Shown here piece by piece: positions 7,542-13,153 of a stretch of DNA of 13,153 nucleotides. Location of the stretch: contig RKCM01000201.1 of assembly GCA_014858325.1 (NCBI GenBank), positions 1-13,153 of the forward strand, written 5' to 3'. Each line of letters opens with the position of its first letter. The first letter of the stretch is position 1. The notes below the pieces were generated by a model. It made no database searches. It worked only from the letters and a program-made list of their open reading frames with translations, and had not been told where the DNA came from. The DNA comes from Oscillospiraceae bacterium (lineage in GTDB: Bacteria; Bacillota; Clostridia; Oscillospirales; Ruminococcaceae). Made by a program: the position numbers and the translations under genes.

Positions 7542-9563
7542 TCAGGACTGAGAAGCCTGATCGAAAGCCTTGGCAAACTGCTCGTACTGCACGGTGGTGT
7601 AAGGCTCCTGGCTGGTCTCCCAGTTGACAGCCTTGTAGTTGCAGGGGCCGTACATGGCGTTGATCTTGCTGTACTCGTTGGCGTGGGTCAGGCACCAGGA
7701 CACGTCGTAGACGGTGGGGCAGGTCAGGTCCTCTTCGAGGAAGAGCGCCTCGGCCTTGGCAAAGGCAGCGTAGCGGGCGTCGTTGTCGTTGACGATCTGC
7801 TTGGCCTCGTTGACCATCTGGGTGAACTGCTCAAAGGCAGCCACCACGTCCTTCTGGTAGTCGGCGGGGTTCTCGGCCACAGCGGCGATGTTGGTCAGGT
7901 TGCAGCTGTAGTAAGCGTTGTCGTCGTGCAGCACCACCTGAGCCAGGAAGTTGACGGGGTCGCCGAAGTCTGCGCCCCAGCCCATGTGGACGAAGGACTG
8001 CTGCTGGGAAGCCACGATCTCCTTCATGACGGAGGAAACGTAGGTGTCGATGTCCAGCACGATGAAGTCATCGCCAAAGCTGTCCTTGAAGCACTGCTTG
8101 AGCACGGTGGCGTTGTCCAGAGCGGAGGTGGAGCCGGCCAGGATGTGGTAGTGGCAGTGGACGGGGAAGGTGACGCCGATGGCGGAGAGCTCGTCCATGG
8201 CCTGCTTCTTCAGGGCAGCAGCGTCGTTTGCGCCGCGCATACGGATCATGGTCTTGCCGTCGTATGCCTCATCGCCGAAGCCCAGCTCGCGGGCCACCAG
8301 GGTGGTGTAGTCGGTGCCGTCGGAGGTGTAGCTCAGGCCCTTCATGGTGTAGAAGTCGTTCTCGCACTTCAGGGGGTTGATCTTGTTGTAGCGTGCGTAG
8401 AAGGGGCTCAGCTCCAGGTTCTTGTAGAAGCACTGGCGGAAAGCCTTGTTGGCGATGGCCTTGTTCCAGTTTTCATCCGGGGTGCCGTCGGCGTTGTTGC
8501 GGGCATAGTTGAACAGGAAGCAGTAGCTGAACTTCTTGGGGCGCTTCTCGCACAGCTGGCTGTTGTACTCGTTGTTGGGGTCGTTGGTGATGGTGGTCAG
8601 GGTGGATTCCTGCAGATCGATCTCGTCCAGCTCGCGGTTCTGGTACAGCTGGTAGCCGATGCCCATATCGCTCAGCATGGTCACGGTGAAACGCTCAAAG
8701 CGGCTCACATCGTTGGCGCCGTAGTAGCTGGGGTTGGGGATGTAGCTCTTGGTGTTGCCCTGGATGTACTCCTCCACGATGTAGGGTCCGTTGTACCACA
8801 TGGTGGTGTTGTCACAGGCGCGGAAGCCCTCGATGCCCAGCTCGTTGATCAGGTCCTCGGCAACGGGGTAGAAGCTGTTGTAGGCAGCCACGGTGTCAAA
8901 GTAGGGGCAGGAGGTGGGGCAGGTGAACACCAGGGTGTAATCGTCCGGGGCCTCCACGCCGATGCCGAAGCTCAGCATATCCTCGTAGGTCAGGTCGGCA
9001 GCGGCGTCGCCCAGCTCCTTGGTGTGGGCGTAGTAGTCGGCAGCGCCCACCACATTGTCGTTGGGCATGGTGGTGTTGTTGGCCTCATTCTTGGCGGCGT
9101 TCAGCACCCACTCAAAGCCCACCAGAAAGTCCTTGCTGGTCAGGTGGGTCTTCACCTCACCGTTCATGTCCACCCAATCGACGTCGTCGCGCAGGTGGAA
9201 GGTCCAGACGGTGGAGTCCTCGTTGTGCTCCCAGCTGGAAGCAATGGCGGGTGCCACCTTGCCGTAGCAGTCAAAGCTCAGCAGGCCGTCCCACAGGTTG
9301 GTGATGACGTTGGCGTCGGTAGCCTGCTGGGTGTACAGCATGTTCCAGCTCTCCAGCTCGCGGTTGGCGGACTCAAAGGAGATATACTCGCTGATGGGCT
9401 CACCGCCGGTGGTGTTGGGGGCCTGCACAGCGCCGGAAGCGGCGGGGGTGGAGTTGGGCTTGCTGCCGCCGCAGGCGCTCAGCAGGCCGGCGGCACCCAG
9501 AACGCCGGCACCCTTCAGGAAGCTGCGGCGATCGAGGGTATGAGACTCAAAATTCATGCTCAT
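7542..9563 (-). CDS. Peptide-binding lipoprotein, copy 2 (SBP_bac_5 family)
   Basis: A 673-residue extracytoplasmic binding protein, paralogue of the downstream oppA1. The two align without a gap for about the first 445 residues. The signal has DRRSFLK (11-17), a hydrophobic stretch and lipobox LSAC with Cys31. By eye, 44 of 50 residues match at 91-140 but only 8 of 20 at 341-360, so divergence is patchy, as expected if ligand preference changed. The GWGADFGDP segment is kept. It has 15 cysteines. GGGAGG lies 11 bases before the ATG. It has its own promoter (9672-9700) and terminator (7436-7486), so it is a monocistronic receptor gene with no separate permease. It most likely feeds the same OppBCDF channel, which is inference. 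Confidence 0.9.
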   Translation of the reverse strand: MSMNFESHTLDRRSFLKGAGVLGAAGLLSACGGSKPNSTPAASGAVQAPNTTGGEPISEYISFESANRELESWNMLYTQQATDANVITNLWDGLLSFDCYGKVAPAIASSWEHNEDSTVWTFHLRDDVDWVDMNGEVKTHLTSKDFLVGFEWVLNAAKNEANNTTMPNDNVVGAADYYAHTKELGDAAADLTYEDMLSFGIGVEAPDDYTLVFTCPTSCPYFDTVAAYNSFYPVAEDLINELGIEGFRACDNTTMWYNGPYIVEEYIQGNTKSYIPNPSYYGANDVSRFERFTVTMLSDMGIGYQLYQNRELDEIDLQESTLTTITNDPNNEYNSQLCEKRPKKFSYCFLFNYARNNADGTPDENWNKAIANKAFRQCFYKNLELSPFYARYNKINPLKCENDFYTMKGLSYTSDGTDYTTLVARELGFGDEAYDGKTMIRMRGANDAAALKKQAMDELSAIGVTFPVHCHYHILAGSTSALDNATVLKQCFKDSFGDDFIVLDIDTYVSSVMKEIVASQQQSFVHMGWGADFGDPVNFLAQVVLHDDNAYYSCNLTNIAAVAENPADYQKDVVAAFEQFTQMVNEAKQIVNDNDARYAAFAKAEALFLEEDLTCPTVYDVSWCLTHANEYSKINAMYGPCNYKAVNWETSQEPYTTVQYEQFAKAFDQASQS

Positions 9564-9622
9564 TGGATTGTGATCCTCCCAGATCTGATTTTTCTGTGTG
9601 TTTTACCGTGTTTTTTCTGAAA

Positions 9623-9667
9623 ACCAGTGTCCGCCGCACCCAAGGTGCGGCGCTTTCACGCACTGGT
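9623..9667 (-). other. Nested stem-loop at the 5' end of the oppA2 transcript
   Basis: Outer arms ACCAGTG/CACTGGT (9623-9629 and 9661-9667) enclose an inner 8-bp stem GCCGCACC/GGTGCGGC (9633-9640 and 9644-9651). The predicted start of oppA2 transcription falls at about 9665, inside the outer arm, so the mRNA would begin in base-paired form. On the - strand the structure is followed by TTTTC only, too short for a clear terminator. Confidence 0.7.
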
Positions 9668-9671
9668 TGCT

Positions 9672-9700
9672 ATTTTAGCATCCCACCCAAAAGAAGTCAA
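9672..9700 (-). promoter_or_regulatory. Sigma-A-type promoter of oppA2
   Basis: On the - strand TTGACT (9700-9695) and TAAAAT (9677-9672) have a 17-base spacer. The leader to the oppA2 ATG is about 100 bases. It is divergent from the promoter at 9814-9822, with about 115 bases between them. Those bases hold an imperfect palindrome CCAAAGTTTTGG (9751-9762) and ATCGACGAT (9770-9778), either of which might be a regulator site. Confidence 0.85.
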
Positions 9701-9813
9701 CGAAAAAAACTGTAAATCGGAAAACAAAACGGTTACAATCGCTTTGCAAACCAAAGTTTTGGGGCCGACATCGACGATTTGCAGAGGGAAGAGTATCTTT
9801 TTTCACAAAATCA

Positions 9814-9822
9814 TGCTACAAT
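9814..9822 (+). promoter_or_regulatory. Extended -10 promoter of the membrane protein-GTPase/nuclease unit
   Basis: TGCTACAAT fits the extended -10 pattern TGnTAnnnT. No good -35 is found at 16-18 bases upstream, as is common for extended -10 promoters. The predicted start near 9829 leaves a leader of about 28 bases before the ATG at 9857. Confidence 0.65.
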
Positions 9823-9856
9823 AATAAGGTATGCTTGCAAAAAAGGAGCGCTTTCG

Positions 9857-10276
9857 ATGAAAAAACTGTTTTCCCGCTATCAAACATATATGTTCCACCC
9901 CATTTTGTATAAAACGGTCACCCGCGTATCCGTCGTGGCGGTGCTGATGCTGCTGTGGGACCGCTTTGTCAGCGACGGCACGTTCACCATGTGGCAGGCC
10001 CCGGGCTTTCTGCTGGGGGTGGTGCTGCTGTGCTGGGCGTGGGTGGACTACCTGCGGCTGGACGGGGTCACCATCCACCATCTGGCCGAAGAGCTCAAGG
10101 GCATGGGCAAAAAGAAAAAGCGCTTTGCCACCAAGTCCATCGTGGATTATGCCGACGAGCGCATCGTCTCCTTTGAGGAGCTGGAGCCGGAGGACCGCAC
10201 CTTCTGCAGCCTGCTCTCCAACCTCGTGCTGGGGGTACCGCTGGTGGTCATCGCCCTCCTTGCAGGCGCATTGTAA
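9857..10276 (+). CDS. Small membrane protein, three predicted helices, unknown function
   Basis: A 139-residue protein I do not recognise. Hydrophobic helices are visible at about 22-38, 49-66 and 118-138. Basic residues at the N-terminus (MKKLFSRY) and a charged segment between helices 2 and 3 (67-117, with KKKKRF at 85-90 and acidic ERIVSFEELEPEDR at 101-114) predict that the N-terminus and this segment face the cytoplasm. The start at 9857 is chosen because AAGGAG lies eight bases upstream. An in-frame ATG at 9779 lies before the promoter motif and has no such site. The stop is 10 bases before the GTPase-nuclease gene and TAAGGAG there merges stop and ribosome site, so the two are co-transcribed and probably coupled. 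A functional link is inference. Confidence 0.85.
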   Translation: MKKLFSRYQTYMFHPILYKTVTRVSVVAVLMLLWDRFVSDGTFTMWQAPGFLLGVVLLCWAWVDYLRLDGVTIHHLAEELKGMGKKKKRFATKSIVDYADERIVSFEELEPEDRTFCSLLSNLVLGVPLVVIALLAGAL

Positions 10277-10286
10277 GGAGCGGCAG

Positions 10287-12902
10287 ATGGAACAGGCAGA
10301 AACGCAGAACACTCCCAAGCGGCTGGTGGTGGGCATCCTGGCCCACGTCGATTCCGGCAAGACCACCCTCTCCGAGGCTATGCTCTACCGCTCCGGCACC
10401 ATCCGCAAGCTGGGCCGGGTGGACCATAAGGACGCTTTCCTCGACACCGATGCGCTGGAAAAGGCCCGGGGCATTACCATCTTTTCCAAGCAGGCACTCC
10501 TGAATGTGAAAAACACCGCCGTCACCCTGCTGGATACCCCCGGCCATGTGGATTTTTCCACCGAGACCGAGCGCACGCTGCAGGTATTGGATTATGCCGT
10601 GCTGGTCATCTCCGGCACCGACGGCGTCCAGAGCCACACCGAGACGCTGTGGCGGCTGCTGCGTCGGTATCGCGTCCCTACGTTTGTATTCATCAATAAA
10701 ATGGACCTGCCCGGCCCCGGGCGGGAGGCTCTGCTGGCCCAGCTGACCCACCGCCTGGGCGAGGGCTTTGTGGATTTTGGCACCGATGCAGACGCCCGCG
10801 ACGAGGCGCTGGCCCTGTGCGATGAGCGGCTGATGGAGGCCGTGCTGGAAAACGGCGCGCTCTCCGACGCACAGATCACCGCCGCCATCGCCCGGCGGCA
10901 CGTTTTCCCCTGCTGGTTCGGCGCGGCCCTCAAGCTGGAGGGGGTGGACGCGCTGCTGGCGGGCCTGGACGCCTACACCCGCCCGGCCCCGGCGCTGGAC
11001 GCCTTTGGGGCCAAGGTCTTCAAGCTCAGCCCGGACGAGCAGGGCGGGCGGCTGACCTGGCTGCGGGTGACGGGCGGCAGCCTGAAGGTGAAAGCCCTGC
11101 TGCAGGGCGAAGCCGACGGCGAGCCCTGGGCCGAAAAGGCAAACCAGCTGCGGCTCTACTCCGGGGCAAAGTACACGCTGGCCGAGGAGGTCTTCCCCGG
11201 GCAGGTGTGCGCCGTCACCGGCCTGACCCGGGCCCGCCCCGGCGAGGGGCTGGGGGCCCAGCGGGACAGCGACCTGCCCGTGCTGGAGCCCGTCCTCAGC
11301 TATCAGGTGCTGCTGCCCGAGGGGGCGGACGTCCACGCGGCGCTGGGCAAGCTCCATCGGCTGGAAGAGGAGGAGCCCCAGCTCCACGTCGTCTGGAACG
11401 AGACACTGGGCGAGATCCACGTCCAGCTCATGGGCGAGGTGCAGCTGGAGGTGCTGCGGAGCCTGCTGGCCGAGCGCTACGGCCTCTGCGTGGAGTTTGG
11501 CCCCGGCGGCATTTTATATAAGGAAACGATCACCGAGCCCATGGAGGGCGTGGGCCACTACGAGCCCCTCCGCCACTATGCGGAGGTCCACCTCAAGCTG
11601 GAGCCTCTGCCCGCCGGCAGCGGGCTGCAGTTTGCCGCCGACTGCCGGGAAGAGGTGCTGGATAAAAACTGGCAGCGGCTGGTGCTGACCCATCTGGAAG
11701 AAAAGCAGCATCTGGGCGTCCTCATCGGGGCCCCGCTGACGGATATGAAAATTACCCTCATCGCGGGCCGCGCCCACCTCAAGCACACCGAGGGCGGCGA
11801 TTTCCGGCAGGCTACCTACCGCGCCGTGCGGCAGGGGCTGATGATGGCTCACCGCATCGGCAAAACGCAGCTGCTGGAGCCGTGGTACGCCTTCCGGCTG
11901 GAGCTGCCCGCCGAGAATCTGGGCCGGGCGCTGAACGATATCCAGCGGATGGAGGGCAGCTTCGACCCGCCCGAGACTTCCTCGGACGGCCAAACGGCCA
12001 CCCTCACGGGCAAAGCCCCCGCCGCCTCCATGGGCAGCTACCCCATGGAGGTGGTCGGCTACACCCGGGGCCGGGGGCGGCTGAGCCTGACGCTGGATGG
12101 CTACCGCTCCTGCCATAACACCCAGCAGGTGGTGGAGGCTGCGGGCTACGAACCCGAGCACGATGTGGAAAACCCGGCGGACTCCGTCTTCTGCGCCCAC
12201 GGCGCGGGCTTCGTCGTCCCGTGGGACCAGGTGCGCACTTATATGCATGTGGACAGCGGCTGGGGCCGAGCAAAGCCTGCCGAGGCCGCTGCCCCCGCTG
12301 CTCCTCAGCGCCGGGCCGCAGCCTACCGTGCTACGCTGGAAGAGGACGAGGAGCTGCTGAAAATTTTTGAGCGGACCTATGGCCCCATCAAGCGGGACCC
12401 GCTGGCAGCCTTCCGCCCGGTGCAGAAGCGGGAACGCCCCGATTTTGCCGCCGAGCAGTGGACCATTGCCCCCGAGTACCTGCTGGTGGACGGCTACAAC
12501 ATCATCTTTGCGTGGGACGAGCTCAACGCCCTTTCCAAACAAAGCCTGGACGCCGCCCGCAAAAAGCTGGCGGACATCCTGTGCAACTATCAGGGCTTCA
12601 AAAAGTGCGTGGTCATTCTCGTCTTCGACGCCTACCGCGTGCCCGGCAGCCCCGGCAGCATCGAGCAATACCACAACATCCACATCGTCTACACCAAAGA
12701 GGCCGAGACGGCGGATATGTTCATCGAGCACGTCACCCACGAGATCGGCAAGGACCGCCGCGTCCGGGTGGCCACCTCCGACGGCATGGAGCAAATTATT
12801 ATATTGGGCCACGGTGCGCTCCGCGTCTCGGCCCGGATGTTCCACGAAGAGGTGCAGCAGGTGGAAAAAGAGATCAAGCAACTGATTCAAGGGGAGGTGT
12901 AA
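10287..12902 (+). CDS. EF-G/Tet(M)-like ribosomal GTPase fused to YacP/Rae1-type endoribonuclease
   Basis: An 871-residue cytoplasmic protein predicted to act on the ribosome. The G domain has G1 AHVDSGKT (19-26), G2 RGITI (61-65), G3 DTPGH (83-87, catalytic His present) and G4 NKMD (137-140). EF-G/Tet(M)-like domains II (about 238-325), III (331-405), IV (406-530) and V (531-655, with a FCAHGAGF element at 635-642) follow. An Ala/Pro-rich linker and charged helix (661-728) lead to a NYN domain (about 730-868) matching B. subtilis YacP/Rae1. That domain has LLVDGYN (732-738), VFDA (779-782), KEAETAD (804-810), TSDGMEQ (830-836) and GALRVSAR (843-850), including acidic D735, D781, E807, D810 and D832. 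Tet(M) is about 640 residues and YacP about 170, so this is a true fusion in one frame. AAGGAG lies six bases before the ATG. Automatic naming as a tetracycline-resistance protein is doubtful because domain IV lacks the Ser-Pro-Val tip. Confidence 0.9.
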   Translation: MEQAETQNTPKRLVVGILAHVDSGKTTLSEAMLYRSGTIRKLGRVDHKDAFLDTDALEKARGITIFSKQALLNVKNTAVTLLDTPGHVDFSTETERTLQVLDYAVLVISGTDGVQSHTETLWRLLRRYRVPTFVFINKMDLPGPGREALLAQLTHRLGEGFVDFGTDADARDEALALCDERLMEAVLENGALSDAQITAAIARRHVFPCWFGAALKLEGVDALLAGLDAYTRPAPALDAFGAKVFKLSPDEQGGRLTWLRVTGGSLKVKALLQGEADGEPWAEKANQLRLYSGAKYTLAEEVFPGQVCAVTGLTRARPGEGLGAQRDSDLPVLEPVLSYQVLLPEGADVHAALGKLHRLEEEEPQLHVVWNETLGEIHVQLMGEVQLEVLRSLLAERYGLCVEFGPGGILYKETITEPMEGVGHYEPLRHYAEVHLKLEPLPAGSGLQFAADCREEVLDKNWQRLVLTHLEEKQHLGVLIGAPLTDMKITLIAGRAHLKHTEGGDFRQATYRAVRQGLMMAHRIGKTQLLEPWYAFRLELPAENLGRALNDIQRMEGSFDPPETSSDGQTATLTGKAPAASMGSYPMEVVGYTRGRGRLSLTLDGYRSCHNTQQVVEAAGYEPEHDVENPADSVFCAHGAGFVVPWDQVRTYMHVDSGWGRAKPAEAAAPAAPQRRAAAYRATLEEDEELLKIFERTYGPIKRDPLAAFRPVQKRERPDFAAEQWTIAPEYLLVDGYNIIFAWDELNALSKQSLDAARKKLADILCNYQGFKKCVVILVFDAYRVPGSPGSIEQYHNIHIVYTKEAETADMFIEHVTHEIGKDRRVRVATSDGMEQIIILGHGALRVSARMFHEEVQQVEKEIKQLIQGEV

Positions 12903-12917
12903 GAGGCGGGCTGCTTG

Positions 12918-13008
12918 GCTCCCCTATTAGTGGGAAGACTTCCCCCAAGCTGGGGGAAGATGTCGCATAAGCGACAGAAAGGGGGAATGGCGCGGAGCGC
13001 CTGAGAGG
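12918..13008. repeat. Multi-hairpin intergenic element, candidate dispersed repeat
   Basis: About 90 bases contain several small inverted repeats. CTTCCCCC/GGGGGAAG (12940-12960) has a 5-base loop, TGTCGC/GCGACA (12961-12976) a 4-base loop and GGCGC/GCGCC (12989-13001) a 3-base loop. An outer pair CCCCT/AGGGG (12922-12926 with 12980-12984) encloses the first two. No T-tract follows, so it is not an ordinary terminator. The layout resembles intergenic elements I recall as multicopy in Faecalibacterium-type genomes, but copy number cannot be judged here. Confidence 0.6.
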
Positions 13009-13010
13009 TT

Positions 13011-13153
13011 ATGATCGAAAAATTATCTTCGGAATCTGTTTTTGCCCGCATCCCGCCCCGCGCCCCCGACTCCCACAAGGGCACCTTCGGCTCGGTGCTG
13101 GTGGCGGCGGGCAGCGCGTGGTACCGGGGCGCGGCCTCGCTGGCGGTGGAGGG
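13011..13153 (+). CDS. nnrD: ADP-dependent NAD(P)H-hydrate dehydratase, N-terminal part (cut by window end)
   Basis: The 47 visible residues contain RAPDSHKGTFGSVLVAAGS (17-35) followed by YRGAASLA, the characteristic start of the carbohydrate-kinase-like dehydratase domain of NnrD/YjeF. This enzyme removes water from damaged NAD(P)H hydrates using ADP (ATP in eukaryotes). The protein starts almost directly at this domain, so the N-terminal NAD(P)HX epimerase domain of bifunctional Nnr is not fused here. A TGA lies in frame just upstream (13002-13004), which makes the ATG at 13011 the first start possible. Its ribosome site is poor: GAGAGG ends only two bases before the ATG, and a GGAG (12994-12997) is 13 bases away. 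Both lie in the hairpin-rich element. Confidence 0.85.
   Translation, partial: MIEKLSSESVFARIPPRAPDSHKGTFGSVLVAAGSAWYRGAASLAVE

Noticed and set aside
4935..9620. Very long open frames on the + strand opposite the two binding-protein genes (4935-7379 and 7467-9620)
   Set aside because: Their translations are low-complexity (Val, Gly, His, Gln, Leu), mirror the codon bias of the opposite strand, match no family, and lack ribosome sites. The - strand frames show clear SBP motifs.
9648..9658. Half of a catabolite-response (cre) site, TGAAAGCGC on the - strand
   Set aside because: Only the left half fits. The right half (CGCAC) departs from the consensus, and the bases are better explained as part of the stem-loop.
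9734..9739. Second + strand -10 box (TACAAT) in the divergent intergenic region
   Set aside because: No -35 at a suitable distance and no TG extension, and it is over 110 bases from the start codon while a better box lies at 9817-9822.
9966..10286. N-terminal extension of the GTPase frame back to an ATG at 9966
   Set aside because: The extension lies out of frame inside the membrane-protein gene and reads as nonsense rich in Trp, Cys, Ser and Arg. The ATG at 10287 has AAGGAG and begins just before the P-loop, as in Tet(M).
10248..12890. Long - strand open frames opposite the GTPase-nuclease gene
   Set aside because: They are shadows of GC-rich codon use with no recognisable motif. The + strand frame carries GTPase and NYN motifs throughout.
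10287..12902. Calling this gene a tetracycline-resistance determinant
   Set aside because: The domain architecture is similar but the drug-displacing tip is missing, a nuclease is fused, and no mobile-element genes or transfer signals surround it.
12940..12976. Intrinsic terminator after the GTPase-nuclease gene
   Set aside because: The hairpins are strong but neither strand has a T-run directly after them.

Overview
The window looks like chromosomal DNA of a high-GC, gut-type Clostridia, most like Faecalibacterium or another Oscillospiraceae. This is inferred from GC-rich codon use, AAGGAG-type ribosome sites, the Ami-like peptide transporter and the hairpin-rich intergenic element at the right end. 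No rRNA, tRNA, transposase, phage gene or CRISPR array is visible.

Left edge (1-1037, + strand): the tail of an unrecognised gene, then a 297-residue protein that reads as a decayed CinA/PncC relative. It lacks the N-terminal CinA domain, has lost the catalytic AESCTGG motif and has gained a C-terminal membrane segment. A bidirectional terminator (about 1045-1095) separates it from the convergent operon.

Middle (1123-9563, - strand): an oligopeptide ABC importer of the Ami/Opp type. In transcription order it holds binding protein 2 (oppA2), a strong terminator, a sigma-A-type promoter with a 14-bp tandem repeat at its start site, binding protein 1 (oppA1), two permeases (oppB, oppC) and two ATPases (oppD, oppF). 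The last four genes are packed with overlaps or very short gaps. The two binding proteins are recent paralogues. Each has its own promoter, a twin-arginine-like lipoprotein signal and an unusual number of cysteines. They probably share one permease/ATPase set.

Right (9857-13153, + strand, divergent from oppA2): a small three-helix membrane protein followed 10 bases later by the most interesting gene. It is an 871-residue protein joining a complete EF-G/Tet(M)-like ribosomal GTPase to a C-terminal YacP/Rae1-type ribosome-associated endoribonuclease. The tetracycline-displacing loop of Tet(M) is not conserved, so a drug-resistance label would be unsafe. A role in ribosome surveillance or A-site mRNA cleavage is the better hypothesis. 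After a 100-base multi-hairpin repeat-like element, the window ends inside a stand-alone NAD(P)H-hydrate dehydratase gene (nnrD).
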